From Dinoroseobacter sp. (GTDB lineage Bacteria; Pseudomonadota; Alphaproteobacteria; Rhodobacterales; Rhodobacteraceae), in assembly GCA_030066795.1 (NCBI GenBank), contig JASJAW010000014.1, positions 1 to 64,000 of the forward strand: 64,000 nt of DNA, read 5' to 3'. This document shows, in pieces, positions 36,961 through 46,488 of the stretch (position 1 is its first letter; each line of letters begins with the position of its first letter). The position numbers were made by a program, and so were the translations under genes. Below the pieces are notes generated by a model that searched no databases, was not told the DNA's origin, and worked only from the letters and a program-made list of their open reading frames with translations.

Positions 36961-37682
36961 CTGTCGCTGCGGGTGTCCTTTACAAGCTCCTCTAGCCGAG
37001 CTTGATCCACAAGACCCGGCAAGATCGTATCGCCAACAACAAAAGAAGGCGTTCCGGTGATTCCAAGCGACTCAGCGAGAGACAGCGAGGTCTCTATATG
37101 TTCGGACACGGCATCTGACTCCATATCTGCGAGCAACTGGTCATAATTCAGACCGACTTCTTCCGCCACGCTTTGGATTGTGGCTTCAGTCACACGTCCT
37201 GATAAAGCCATCAGGCCCCAATGAAACTCCTCGTAAAGACCCTGTTCCCGCGCAGCCAAAGCGGCGCGTGCGGCATAAACGGAAGCATCGCCTAGGATCG
37301 GAAACTCACGGAATACGATCCGCACATTGGCATCGGCCGCCACGAGGCCTTCGATAACCGGCTTGGCGCGGCGGCAATAGGGGCAGTTATAGTCAAAAAA
37401 CTCTATGACGGTGACATCGCCGTCCGGATTGCCCAGAACGGGCGCATTCTCATCCTGCTCAAGTAAAGCACGCTGCGTTTCGAGGGTTTCCGCGGCGGTG
37501 GCAGCCTGAGCCTCGGCTTCGCGTTCGCGCAAGATGGCAACCGCGTCCATGACGATTTGCGGATTTTCAAGAATTGCTTCCAGCGCCAATTCTTTAATGC
37601 GCTCGTCAGTCAACTCCTGCGACAGCGCCGGGCCGGATATCGCGGCAACAACAAGCGCTGACAGAGCGAGACGTTTCAACAT
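36957..37682 (-). CDS. Periplasmic thiol:disulfide oxidoreductase, DsbA family
   Basis: A 241-residue protein with a signal peptide (MLKRLALSALVVAAISGPALS). A helical N-terminal region (residues 25-80) precedes a thioredoxin-fold domain whose active site is FFDYNCPYCRRAKP (Cys100, Cys103). The cis-Pro loop is GITGTPSFVVGD. This architecture, with the extra N-terminal helices, is typical of the DsbA/Com1-like family of alphaproteobacteria, including ScsC-like proteins. It may oxidise or isomerise disulfides in the envelope. It lies 1.5 kb from ScsB/DsbD, a likely reducing partner. Confidence 0.9.
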   Translation of the reverse strand: MLKRLALSALVVAAISGPALSQELTDERIKELALEAILENPQIVMDAVAILREREAEAQAATAAETLETQRALLEQDENAPVLGNPDGDVTVIEFFDYNCPYCRRAKPVIEGLVAADANVRIVFREFPILGDASVYAARAALAAREQGLYEEFHWGLMALSGRVTEATIQSVAEEVGLNYDQLLADMESDAVSEHIETSLSLAESLGITGTPSFVVGDTILPGLVDQARLEELVKDTRSDS

Positions 37683-37915
37683 GTCATTTTCCTTACATGG
37701 GATGCGCCGAAATCGGACGCGCTGCGCATAACCTTGGCCGAAGTCTCTCGGACGGTCAAAGCCCCCCGGACCGTAGGAGTGACTTCGCCGCAGCCACTAA
37801 CGCGGATGTGAAGGAAAAAAGCAACTCCGGCCATGATAAGACCATGTTTTGGTGGCACGCTCAGTGCTACTAGATCGACCTTGTGTTAGTCAGCCGTTGT
37901 TGCTTGGAGATGAAA

Positions 37916-38470
37916 ATGATTTCGAAAAGAGCCTTTCTAGCCTTGGGTGCTGCAGCAGTTGCGACCCCAAAAGGTCTTCTCGCGCAGCGTGCATTCCAAC
38001 TCGACCCGCGATTTGAGCCGCAGGTGGTTCCGCTGCGGTACCCCTTCAAAGCGGGTCAGATCATTGTCCTGCCGCAAGCGCATTACCTCTATCTCGTGAT
38101 GCCCGGCAACCAGGCGATGCGCTATGGCGTAGGTGTTGGCAAAGCCGGTCTCGAGTTCAAGGGCAATGCAATCATCCAGCGGAAAGCTGTCTGGCCTGAC
38201 TGGCGACCGACCGATGAGATGATCAAACGCGAGCCGCACAAGTATGAGAAATACGCAAATGGTGTTCCCGGCGGGCCGGGCAATCCCTTGGGCGCACGCG
38301 CTTTGTATCTATACCAGAACGGAATAGACACGTATTTTCGTATCCACGGCACGACCGAGCCATGGTCGATCGGACGTTCGGCTTCGAACGGGTGTATCCG
38401 CATGATCGATGAACATGTGATCGACCTCTACGAGCGTGTTCCACGCGGCACACTTGTAACCGTACTCTGA
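37916..38470 (+). CDS. L,D-transpeptidase (YkuD domain)
   Basis: A 184-residue secreted enzyme. The signal is MISKRAFLALGAAAVATPKGLLAQ, with the Arg-rich start typical of a twin-arginine-like or lipoprotein-free export peptide. The YkuD catalytic motif is IHGTTEPWSIGRSASNGCIRM with His144 and Cys160. It cross-links peptidoglycan by 3-3 bonds or attaches lipoproteins to it; which of these is unknown. The ATG at 37916 has GGAG six bases upstream. It is divergent from dsbA. Confidence 0.92.
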   Translation: MISKRAFLALGAAAVATPKGLLAQRAFQLDPRFEPQVVPLRYPFKAGQIIVLPQAHYLYLVMPGNQAMRYGVGVGKAGLEFKGNAIIQRKAVWPDWRPTDEMIKREPHKYEKYANGVPGGPGNPLGARALYLYQNGIDTYFRIHGTTEPWSIGRSASNGCIRMIDEHVIDLYERVPRGTLVTVL

Positions 38471-38508
38471 CCCGGAGCAATCCTGCACAGCTCAAGACCG
38501 TTTTGAAG

Positions 38509-39265
38509 ATGGCAGTCCATCTTGGACGCCGAGCCGTCCGTGTAACTGACTTTTTGCGTGATCTGTGTTGTGGACGGAGGTGGTCTTCCCGAGCCTCGTA
38601 CGCTTTTCTGCTCCAGGATACCGCCGCGTTGTCGCGTCGGGCAGCATGAGCGGGGGGCTAAACGATCCTTTGTTTGGGTTCGAGGTGCCATCGGTCAATA
38701 CAATGTCAGGCACTCCCCCAACATCCAGCTGAAGCGATCTCCGCAGCGCACGCTATGCCCGCAACCAGACGAACGCGTGCAGATCGCGGTTTTCACCGAC
38801 TTCAACTGCCTCTACTGCCGTTTCCTCGACCGGAAGCTCTCTGGTTTGCCAGAAAAACGCCCGGATGACGCAACTTTGAAGGCGCACCACTTGCCTTTGC
38901 TGGGCGAAACGAGCCTATGGGCCGCACGCGGAGCGCTCGCAGCGAGACAACAATACGCGTATATTGCCTTTCACAAGCGCTTGATGAGCGCAGCTTTTGC
39001 AATCGATCCAGACTATCTTGCGATTGTTGCCAGACAATTGGGACTGGATGAGGAAAAACTGATGCGGGATGCCTTCGGGCCAATAGCAGAGCGCGAAATC
39101 GCGAAATCGCCCGCGTCTGCGGCGCAACTGGCTGTTAATGGCACGCCAGGACTTCTGGTCGGGCGCACCCTGGCATGCGGCTACGTATCCGACGGAGAGC
39201 TCGACCAACTGATCCGGATCAAGGCTGAAGAAACATCCTCTCTGCCCTGTGGTGTCTTTTCATGA
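38509..39265 (+). pseudogene. Frameshifted DsbA-like thioredoxin-domain gene
   Basis: The 3' part encodes a DsbA-like domain in one frame (about 38750-39265): QIAVFTDFNCLYCRFLDRKL with CLYC, then the cis-Pro loop NGTPGLLVG. The expected N-terminal part lies in another frame, upstream to about 38580: SAPGYRRVVASG and DPLFGFEVPSV, stretches I would expect before the CxxC domain in such Rhodobacteraceae proteins, and it ends in TGA near 38730. A possible start, MAVHLGRRAVRVTDF, at 38509 is in the third frame. So the gene seems broken by at least one and perhaps two frameshifts. An alternative is an intact gene from an ATG at 38558 with an odd, signal-less N-terminus. It overlaps scsB. Confidence 0.6.
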
Positions 39266-41370
39266 GGCACCTGATCGCCCTTCTGACCTTTTTCCTAAGC
39301 TTTACGGTCGGCTCCGCTGCCCTTGCGGCCTCATCAGATGCCCATAATGGGCCGACGACCACTATGCGGTTGATCACCGCCGAGAACGGAATCGCACCGA
39401 ACACGCGGTACGTCTCAGCCGGTCTGCACATTGAACTCGAAGAAGGATGGAAGGCCTACTGGCGATCACCCGGTGAGGTCGGCCTGCCACCTGAGATCGA
39501 CTGGACTGGCTCGGAGAACCTCGAGAACGTCGAGATGCTCTGGCCCGCGCCGACAAGGTTCCGCGCCTTCGGGATCGAAAACTTCGGCTACGAGAAAGAG
39601 GTCACGATCCCGCTCAAGATCACATTGAGCAATCCCGATGCGCCGCTCGATCTGAACGCGAGCGTCTTCTTGTTGGTCTGCGAGGACATCTGCATCCCGG
39701 AAGAAGCGGAATTGTCGCTCTCGTTGCCCTTAGGGTCAGGTATCGATAGCGAGAGCGCATCGCTGATCGCAGATGCCGCCGCGCGTGTACCGGGCAGCAT
39801 CGACCAGTCTGACATCACCCTGACCAATGTGGCGTTTGACGCGGCTGGAACCAGCCTCGTGGTCGAAGCGCAGAACCCCGCAGGATGGATTTCACCCGAC
39901 GTGTTTCCTGAACTGGGCGAAGGTGTTGCCTTCGGCGCGCCCGACATTCGGCTAGGCGATGGGAACCGCCTGGTCTGGGCCAGTCTGCCTATCTTGTCTG
40001 ACCCTGTAACAGAACCTGAGATACAGGCTGAGACACTGCGTCTGACACTCACAGATGGTACGCTTGCCGTCGATGCCCCGACGCCCGATCTGTCCGACGC
40101 GCAGACGCGTCCGCCCTTCTCGCTGACCACCGCGAACGCCGGTATGGTTGAACTGCTGTCGATCGCGCTGATCGCAATCATAGGCGGGCTAATCCTCAAT
40201 ATTATGCCCTGCGTGCTGCCAGTTCTGTCGATCAAGCTGGCCTCTGCGATCAAGGCGGTGGACCAATCCCCAGCCCGCGTGCGGGGGGGCTTTCTGATGT
40301 CAGCGTTTGGAGTTTTGGCCTTCATGTGGGTACTGGCCGCCGGCACGCTGGCTGCCCGTGGCATGGGCATGACCATCGGTTGGGGGCTTCAGTTTCAGAA
40401 TCCGCTGTTCCTCGCGTTCCTGCTGGCGATCATCACGATCTTCGCCGCAAACATGCTTGGGCTTTTCGAGATCAATCTGCCCTCAGGCTTGATGACGCGG
40501 CTTTCGGGGGCCAGCAGCGGTGGCGGCTATGGCGGTGACTTTGCGACAGGGGCTTTCGCGGCGATTCTTGCAACACCTTGCTCTGCGCCTTTCTTGGGTA
40601 CCGCGATTGCCTTTGCCATGGCGGGTCGACCCATCGATATCGTCGTGATCTTCACTGCTTTAGGCATCGGGTTGGCACTGCCGTACCTGCTAGTGGCCGC
40701 TAAGCCGGGCCTTGTTCGCATGCTGCCGAAACCCGGCGGCTGGATGAATGGGCTCAAAGTGGTTCTGGGCGCGCTTCTGGCACTGACGGCAGGCTGGCTC
40801 TTCTTCGTCATGTGGGGTGTGGCGGGCCCGCGCGCCACGCTTCTGGTCGCGACGTCTTTGGCAGCGCTAATCTGGCTTCTCTCCCCTCTCGGGAAGTCGC
40901 TTGGCAGCGCCCGGTCTGGGACCGCCATCGCGGCGGCATTGGCAGCTCTGATCCTGCCTGCGCTGGTCAAACCCGACCAAATGTCTCCGACGGAAGTGGC
41001 TGAGACATCATGGGCGGTCTTTGACCGCGGACAGATCGCCCGTTTGGTTTCCCAAGGCGACGTAGTGTTCGTGGACGTGACCGCAGATTGGTGCCTGACC
41101 TGCAAAGCGAACAAGGCGCTCGTTCTGGACCGTGATCCGGTCGCGAGCGCGCTGACGCAGCAAGGCGTCATTCCGATGCGCGCCGATTGGACCCGTCCGA
41201 ACGACCAGATCGCGACATTCCTGCAGGATTTCGGTCGATTTGGCATTCCGTTCAATGTTGTTTACGGGCCGAGCGCGCCTGAGGGCGTTCCGCTGCCTGA
41301 ACTGCTAAGTTCCGATGTCGTTCTGGAGGCGCTTGCCGAAGCCGGTGCGCCGAGGCTTGCCAGCCGCTAG
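39262..41370 (+). CDS. Thiol:disulfide interchange protein, ScsB/DsbD family
   Basis: A 702-residue protein with a signal peptide (MRHLIALLTFFLSFTVGSAALA). A periplasmic N-terminal domain of ScsB type follows (VEMLWPAPTRFRAFGIENFGYE; cysteines in LLVCEDICIPEEAEL). The central eight-helix domain has membrane cysteines in NIMPCVLPVLSIKLAS and LATPCSAPFLGTAIAFAM. A C-terminal thioredoxin domain has CLTC (Cys611, Cys614). It moves electrons from cytoplasmic thioredoxin to periplasmic partners such as ScsC/DsbA and CcmG. The long N-terminal domain separates ScsB from standard DsbD. It overlaps the frameshifted DsbA-like gene. Confidence 0.9.
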   Translation: MRHLIALLTFFLSFTVGSAALAASSDAHNGPTTTMRLITAENGIAPNTRYVSAGLHIELEEGWKAYWRSPGEVGLPPEIDWTGSENLENVEMLWPAPTRFRAFGIENFGYEKEVTIPLKITLSNPDAPLDLNASVFLLVCEDICIPEEAELSLSLPLGSGIDSESASLIADAAARVPGSIDQSDITLTNVAFDAAGTSLVVEAQNPAGWISPDVFPELGEGVAFGAPDIRLGDGNRLVWASLPILSDPVTEPEIQAETLRLTLTDGTLAVDAPTPDLSDAQTRPPFSLTTANAGMVELLSIALIAIIGGLILNIMPCVLPVLSIKLASAIKAVDQSPARVRGGFLMSAFGVLAFMWVLAAGTLAARGMGMTIGWGLQFQNPLFLAFLLAIITIFAANMLGLFEINLPSGLMTRLSGASSGGGYGGDFATGAFAAILATPCSAPFLGTAIAFAMAGRPIDIVVIFTALGIGLALPYLLVAAKPGLVRMLPKPGGWMNGLKVVLGALLALTAGWLFFVMWGVAGPRATLLVATSLAALIWLLSPLGKSLGSARSGTAIAAALAALILPALVKPDQMSPTEVAETSWAVFDRGQIARLVSQGDVVFVDVTADWCLTCKANKALVLDRDPVASALTQQGVIPMRADWTRPNDQIATFLQDFGRFGIPFNVVYGPSAPEGVPLPELLSSDVVLEALAEAGAPRLASR

Positions 41371-41373
41371 ACC

Positions 41374-42549
41374 TTACAGACCTAATGCATTTAAAGCTGC
41401 AGAAGTTGCCACCCGTCCGGGGTCGCCTTCCGGAAGCGCATCGGCGATTGCACGCGCATTCACAGCCGCTTCGGCAGCGCCCTCGGTATTGCCGAGCACC
41501 GAGTAAGCGCGGGCCAGCCGCAGCCAGCCCTCCAGATCGTCGGGGTCTTCTTTAAGTCGCGTAGCTAGCCGCTCGACCATCGACTCCACGAAAGCTGCGC
41601 GGTCCTCCTCCGACATCTCTTGCGCGGCTTCCATTTCTTCTGTGGTCGGGCCGGGGATTGCCATGGCGCCACCGCCCTGCGCCATCGGCGCAAAGTCTTC
41701 CAGACTAACGGCTTGACCGCCAAACTCTTCGGCAAGCTGGTTAGCCTGGCGGACAAAAATCTCCATCCAAGGCGCAAAACCCTGCGACGCCTGCAGCCGC
41801 TGAATTAGCATAGCATGCGCTTCGCGAATGCGACCCTCCTGGGCCATGAACTGCGCCTGATAGTAAGTCGCTGCTGGGTTTCGGGGATCAAGCTCCATGG
41901 CCCGCTCAATGGCTTGCGCGGCACGCGGTGTTACAACACCATTTTCCCGCGCGATCAGCGCCTCGGCATATTGAGAGAGAACGACGGATGTCGCATCCGA
42001 GCGGTCCGCTATCCGGGCAAAAGCTTCTGCCGCGTCCTCAACCCGGCCCATCCGCATATAAGTCTGCCCCAGCAGTAACCAGCCATCTGTCGGACCGCCT
42101 TCCGGGTCCTCCAAAAGCCGATTGCGCAATGTGGTCGCGAGATTGGCGATTTCCGACTCCCCTTGCCGCTCCGCCTCGCGCTCCGCAAATGGCAGGCTTG
42201 GCGTCTGCGGTTCACCCCGGATGGAATAGAGCCAGAACCCCATCATCGGGATCAGCACGGCAGAGGCTACGACGACCGCTATGCCGTTGTTATTGTCAGC
42301 CCCGGCTCCGACTTCCGACGACTTCGAAAGCGCGAGCATCCGCCGCTTGATCTCTGAGCGGGCTGCGGTCGCTTCCTCGCCTGAGATCAGACCACGCGCG
42401 GCGTCGCGGTCGACCTCGGCCAGTTGGTCCTTGAAAATCTCCAGCGCGCTTTCATTGCGACCGAGCATTTCCTTGCGGCGGCGGAAAACCGGCAACAACA
42501 CCGCCAGCGCGGTGAGCACTGCAAGACCGCCACCAATTGCCCAAATCAT
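41374..42549 (-). CDS. ccmI: Cytochrome c maturation protein CcmI
   Basis: A 391-residue CcmI, the apocytochrome chaperone of the CcmFHI heme ligase. Two N-terminal helices (IWAIGGGLAVLTALAVLLPVF and NNNGIAVVVASAVLIPMMGFWL) frame a cytoplasmic loop containing FKDQLAEVDRDAARGLISGEEATAARSEI, a CcmI signature. The periplasmic part has TPR repeats (TDGWLLLGQTYMRMGRVEDAAEAF; DDLEGWLRLARAYSVLGNTEGA). It ends 3 bases from the convergent scsB stop. The start overlaps ccmH. Confidence 0.95.
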   Translation of the reverse strand: MIWAIGGGLAVLTALAVLLPVFRRRKEMLGRNESALEIFKDQLAEVDRDAARGLISGEEATAARSEIKRRMLALSKSSEVGAGADNNNGIAVVVASAVLIPMMGFWLYSIRGEPQTPSLPFAEREAERQGESEIANLATTLRNRLLEDPEGGPTDGWLLLGQTYMRMGRVEDAAEAFARIADRSDATSVVLSQYAEALIARENGVVTPRAAQAIERAMELDPRNPAATYYQAQFMAQEGRIREAHAMLIQRLQASQGFAPWMEIFVRQANQLAEEFGGQAVSLEDFAPMAQGGGAMAIPGPTTEEMEAAQEMSEEDRAAFVESMVERLATRLKEDPDDLEGWLRLARAYSVLGNTEGAAEAAVNARAIADALPEGDPGRVATSAALNALGL

Positions 42550-43034
42550 CCTTGCCGTCCCTTGTCCTTATCCGCAAGCAACGCATCGAGAGCAGCCTCT
42601 TCCTCGGCACTCAGCGCCACGTCCTTGGCATCGATTCTTCTTGGACGACGTACAAGCATTACCGCAACGCCCAGAGCGCCAAGGCCCATAATGACAAAGG
42701 GCCCAATCCAAAGCGCATAGGTGGTTGGCTTGAAGGGTGGACGGAACAGAACGTAGTCTCCGTAACGGGCCACAACGAAGTCGACGACCTCTTCATCGCT
42801 ATCGCCCGCCACGAGCCGCTCGCGCACAAGAAGGCGTAAGTCACGCGCTACGCCGGCGTTGGAACTGTCAATCGGCTCATTCTGGCAAACGACACAGCGC
42901 AGTTCTTTCGAGATTTCCCGCGCACGGTCTTCCAGCACCGGATCATCAAGTATCTCATCCGGTTGCACGGCCCAAATTGGCACCGCAGATGCCACGGTAA
43001 GCGCAGCCGCAAGAATAACGCCCCTGAACATCAA
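42546..43034 (-). CDS. ccmH: Cytochrome c maturation thiol reductase CcmH
   Basis: A 162-residue CcmH (also called CcmL or Ccl2). It has a signal peptide (about residues 1-22), the active site LRCVVCQNEPIDSSNAGVARDLR with Cys47 and Cys50, and one membrane helix (WIGPFVIMGLGALGVAVMLV) with a charged C-terminal tail. It reduces apocytochrome cysteines for heme attachment. Its start overlaps the ccmG stop and its stop overlaps ccmI. Confidence 0.95.
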   Translation of the reverse strand: MMFRGVILAAALTVASAVPIWAVQPDEILDDPVLEDRAREISKELRCVVCQNEPIDSSNAGVARDLRLLVRERLVAGDSDEEVVDFVVARYGDYVLFRPPFKPTTYALWIGPFVIMGLGALGVAVMLVRRPRRIDAKDVALSAEEEAALDALLADKDKGRQG

Positions 43035-43594
43035 ACGCCCCCTGCCGCCTGCGCGCGAGCCTGTTCCAACGCGGTCATAATCTCATCCACCGCGCCTGTA
43101 TCCACAATCGGGCCAACATAGCGAAAAACGACCGTTCCATTGGTATCGATTACGAATGTCTCAGGAACACCAGACAGACCCCATTCAATGCCAACGCGTC
43201 CGCTATAGTCCGACCCGATCCGCTCATAGGGATTGCCCAGTTCGTCGAGCCAGTTGGACGCGTCCGTCGGTTTGTCCTTGTAATTGATCCCCATCAAGCG
43301 AATGCCGTCCTGCTCTACCAGCCGGGTGAGAACCACATGTTCCGCTCGGCACGGGACACACCACGAGGCAAAGACATTCACCAGAACCGGTTCGCCCGCG
43401 GCGCGAATATCGTCGACGGAGAGGCCTGGTGTCTCCGTGCCCTCCACCGGCGGCAGGTCAAATTCAGGCGCGGGTTGGGAGATCAAAACCGACGGAATGG
43501 CGTTCGGGTCGCGATCCGGGTTCAGTCCCCAGAAAAAGAATCCGAACAGAACGCCTACTATGGCAACGGGTAGAAACAGGAGAAGTCGTTTCAT
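43031..43594 (-). CDS. ccmG: Thiol:disulfide oxidoreductase CcmG/DsbE
   Basis: A 187-residue membrane-anchored thioredoxin. The helix LLLFLPVAIVGVLFGFFFWGL precedes the fold with active site FASWCVPCRAEH (Cys79, Cys82). The acidic active-site surroundings and the GVPETFVIDTNG cis-Pro loop are typical of CcmG. It receives electrons from a DsbD/CcdA-type protein, here possibly the ScsB-like neighbour, and reduces CcmH or apocytochrome c. It overlaps ccmH. Confidence 0.95.
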   Translation of the reverse strand: MKRLLLFLPVAIVGVLFGFFFWGLNPDRDPNAIPSVLISQPAPEFDLPPVEGTETPGLSVDDIRAAGEPVLVNVFASWCVPCRAEHVVLTRLVEQDGIRLMGINYKDKPTDASNWLDELGNPYERIGSDYSGRVGIEWGLSGVPETFVIDTNGTVVFRYVGPIVDTGAVDEIMTALEQARAQAAGGV

Positions 43595-43597
43595 CGA

Positions 43598-45595
43598 TTA
43601 CTCCGCAGGGGTGGCCTGAGGCGGCGGCGCACTGGATGTTCGGCGTGGCGCTCCCACGCGCAGCCGCCGGTCACTCAACGAAAAGAAGCCGCCAATGACA
43701 AGAAAGACCGTCCCGATCCACAGGAAGTTTACGAAGGGCTCGTAAAGCACACGCAGAGTCCATTCGTCCGACGCTTCGTCCGCAGCAGGCTCGCCGATGG
43801 TCACATAGAGGTCTCCGGCCAGCGTGGACCGGATCGCGCTTTCAGTGGTCTGCATCTGCGCAACCGGATACCAGCGGCGCTCCGGATCAAGCTGCGTGAT
43901 CATCTCACCGCCCCGGAATACTGTCAGACTGCCCATATCAGAGACGTAATTCGGTCCCCGCACACGCGCGACCCCATCGAAGCGCACCTCGTAGCCGGCA
44001 ATTTCAACCACTGTCCCGGGGCTGGCGAACAGCACCCGCTCATCCTTCCATGCGGAAGAGCCGACCATGCCTACAATGAGGATCGCCACACCCATATGGG
44101 CCAGTGTCATACCATGGGCCGCACGCGGTAGGTTTTTTGCGCGGCGCAGACTTTCGGCGAAGGGCGCCTCACCCAGTTTCACGCGGGATGCCCATTCGCG
44201 CGCGGAAGCGACCAGCAGCCAACCCGCCAGACCAAAGGCAATAATCGCCAGAACCGGACCATCCGTGTCCCGCCACCAAGCCCAAAGCGCGAAGACGAGT
44301 GCGACACCTATTGCAAGCTTCAAACGTTGCAAGGCACCCCGCAGGTCGGCACGTTTCCAACTCAGAAACGGACCGATCCCCATCAAGAATACCAATGGCA
44401 GCATCAGCGGGATGAATGCCGCGTTGAAGAAGGGTGGACCGACAGAAATCTTATCACCGGTGATTGCCTCTAGGAACAACGGATAGAGCGTTCCGAACAG
44501 AACAGCCGCGGTGGCCGTCGCCAGAAGCAGGTTGTTAATCAAGAGCCCCGCCTCACGAGAGATCGGCGTGAAGAGCCCCCCACCCTCCAGCGCCGGGGCG
44601 CGCCAGGCATAGAGCGTGAGCGAGCCACCGATGGACACCGCCAGCAAACCAAGAATGTAAACGCCCCGCTCCGGGTCCACTGCGAATGCGTGGACTGAAG
44701 TGAGAAGCCCAGACCGCACAATGAAGGTGCCGAGCAGCGAAAGCGAGAAGGTCAGGATGGCGAGCAAGATCGTCCAGCTTTTGAACGTATCTCGCTTCTC
44801 TGTCACGATGGCGGAGTGCAGCAGCGCAGTGCCCAAGAGCCACGGCATGAAAGAGACGTTTTCAACCGGGTCCCAAAACCACCAGCCGCCCCAGCCAAGC
44901 TCGTAATAGGCCCACCAGGACCCAAGTGCGATGCCGCCCGTCAGACTGACCCAGGCCGCAAGTGTCCACGGCCGCACCCAGCGTGCCCAGGCCGGGTCGA
45001 CGCGGCCTTCTATCAGCGCCGCAACTGCGAAAGAGAAGACGATAGAGAATCCGACATAGCCCAGATAAAGCAGCGGCGGATGAAGGGCGAGACCGATGTC
45101 CTGCAACAGTGGGTTCAGATCATTGCCGTCCATCGGTGGTGGAAACACCCGGTCGAACGGGTTCGACGTGAAGATCATAAAGGACAGGAAACCCACCGAG
45201 ATCCACGCCTGGACTGAAAGCGTCCGCGCTTTCAATCCGGCGGGAATATTTCTGCCCAGCAGCGCCACACCCGCCCCGAAAACCGCAAGGATCAGCGCCC
45301 AGAGCAGCAAAGACCCTTCATGGCTGCCCCATGTGCCCGCGACCTTGTAGATCATGGGCTTGAGGGAGTGGGAATTGGTGGCGACATTCACCACTGTAAA
45401 GTCGGAGACGATGAACGATCGCATCAGCGCAGCGAAGGCCACGGTTAGAAGTGCGCATTGGACAAGCGCCGTGGGGATCGCGCTCTGCATCCACAGTATC
45501 CGACCCCTTGAGGCACCCAGTATGGGCAGGACCGACTGCACGAGGGCGGCTGCGAGCGCAAGCATCAACGCGAACTGGCCGATTTCAGGAATCAT
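43598..45595 (-). CDS. ccmF: Heme lyase subunit CcmF
   Basis: A 665-residue multi-helix CcmF. The WWD heme-handling motif is WGGWWFWDPVENVSFMPWLLGTALLHS, with surrounding helices and conserved histidines. It forms the heme c ligase with CcmH and CcmI. It is the first gene of ccmF-G-H-I, with 3 bases to ccmG. ccmE, often directly upstream, is not here; the next leftward gene upstream is an EVE protein gene about 200 bases away. Confidence 0.96.
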   Translation of the reverse strand: MIPEIGQFALMLALAAALVQSVLPILGASRGRILWMQSAIPTALVQCALLTVAFAALMRSFIVSDFTVVNVATNSHSLKPMIYKVAGTWGSHEGSLLLWALILAVFGAGVALLGRNIPAGLKARTLSVQAWISVGFLSFMIFTSNPFDRVFPPPMDGNDLNPLLQDIGLALHPPLLYLGYVGFSIVFSFAVAALIEGRVDPAWARWVRPWTLAAWVSLTGGIALGSWWAYYELGWGGWWFWDPVENVSFMPWLLGTALLHSAIVTEKRDTFKSWTILLAILTFSLSLLGTFIVRSGLLTSVHAFAVDPERGVYILGLLAVSIGGSLTLYAWRAPALEGGGLFTPISREAGLLINNLLLATATAAVLFGTLYPLFLEAITGDKISVGPPFFNAAFIPLMLPLVFLMGIGPFLSWKRADLRGALQRLKLAIGVALVFALWAWWRDTDGPVLAIIAFGLAGWLLVASAREWASRVKLGEAPFAESLRRAKNLPRAAHGMTLAHMGVAILIVGMVGSSAWKDERVLFASPGTVVEIAGYEVRFDGVARVRGPNYVSDMGSLTVFRGGEMITQLDPERRWYPVAQMQTTESAIRSTLAGDLYVTIGEPAADEASDEWTLRVLYEPFVNFLWIGTVFLVIGGFFSLSDRRLRVGAPRRTSSAPPPQATPAE

Positions 45596-45688
45596 CGCTG
45601 GTTCTCCATGGTCCGACTATGGGCAGCCCGGTCCCGGGAAGGTCAAGTTGACCCAACCGCGCGCGCCGTCACAGCGGCGTGACAGCAT

Positions 45689-45716
45689 CCCTATGACAGA
45701 TGGTCAAAACATAGGG
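45689..45716. repeat. Short inverted repeat between the EVE gene and ccmF
   Basis: CCCTATG and CATAGGG form perfect 7-base arms around a 14-base centre. It lies past the EVE gene stop and upstream of ccmF. It could be a dyad operator for ccmF or a weak terminator; there is no T run. Confidence 0.35.
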
Positions 45717-45795
45717 AAGGGAGACCCAACGCGCCACGGATTCCCGCGCGCCTGCGACAAAGGTGCGCGTGGAATGCTGGTTTCCCAAGAACGTT

Positions 45796-46215
45796 CTAGG
45801 TCTGGACCCCACCCATCTCGCAAATCAAACGCCATTCAGACTCGGTTACGGGTTGCACCGATAACCGGGAGTTCTTGACCAGAACCATCTCCGCCAGCGC
45901 CTCAGTCTCCTTTATTTCCTGAAGGGTTACAGGGCGCGCAAAAGGCTCTAACGCTCGGATATCGACACATTCCCAACGGGGATCGTCGGTGGTGCTGTCC
46001 GGGTGGATCTCGGCGCAGACCTCCACAGTGCCGACGACCGCTTTGTCTTTCTGCGAATGGTAGAAGAAGCCGCGGTCGCCCAGTTTCATCTCGCGCATGA
46101 AATTTCGGGCCTGATAGTTACGAATGCCGTCCCATTCCTCTCCCAAAGCACCTTTTGCGACCTGTTGGTCCCAAGACCAGGTGTCAGGCTCGGATTTGAA
46201 GAGCCAGTATCTCAT
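45796..46215 (-). CDS. EVE domain protein
   Basis: A 139-residue EVE (PUA-like) protein. Signatures: MRYWLFKSEPDTWSWDQQVAKG, the EEWDGIRNYQARNFMREMKLGDRGFFYHS motif and VVGTVEVCAEIHPDSTT. The fold binds modified bases in nucleic acids. The ATG at 46215 overlaps the stop of the YciI gene; an upstream in-frame extension is non-conserved and lies inside that gene. It is the last gene of tsaD-gpsA-yciI-EVE. Confidence 0.93.
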   Translation of the reverse strand: MRYWLFKSEPDTWSWDQQVAKGALGEEWDGIRNYQARNFMREMKLGDRGFFYHSQKDKAVVGTVEVCAEIHPDSTTDDPRWECVDIRALEPFARPVTLQEIKETEALAEMVLVKNSRLSVQPVTESEWRLICEMGGVQT

Positions 46216-46487
46216 CAGCCGATCACCCGGTTCCAATGGCGGAGTTCGACGCTTTCGAACAACCCCGCCTTGCCATAGGGATCGCCTGCTGCAAAAGCCT
46301 GCGCCGCTTCCATGTCCTGCACATCGAGAATGATGAGCGAGCCGCACATCTCCCCAGTGTTTGATATGAATGGCCCCGCCTGCTGAACCACACCGCTCTC
46401 TTTGAGGTAGGCGACATGCGCCTCCCGGTTGGCTTTCCGGGTTTCGAGCGCGCCAGGATTGTCGATGGCTATTAGGGCAATGAGCAT
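46215..46487 (-). CDS. YciI family protein
   Basis: A 90-residue single-domain protein of the YciI family, a dimeric alpha-beta barrel. It has the typical HVAYLKESGVVQQAGPFI segment and a C-terminal GDPYGKAGLFESVELRHWNRVI. A His/Asp pair in this fold often serves as the catalytic dyad. The substrate is unknown. It lies one base after gpsA and overlaps the EVE gene, an arrangement common in Rhodobacteraceae. Confidence 0.9.
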   Translation of the reverse strand: MLIALIAIDNPGALETRKANREAHVAYLKESGVVQQAGPFISNTGEMCGSLIILDVQDMEAAQAFAAGDPYGKAGLFESVELRHWNRVIG

Positions 46488-46488
46488 T

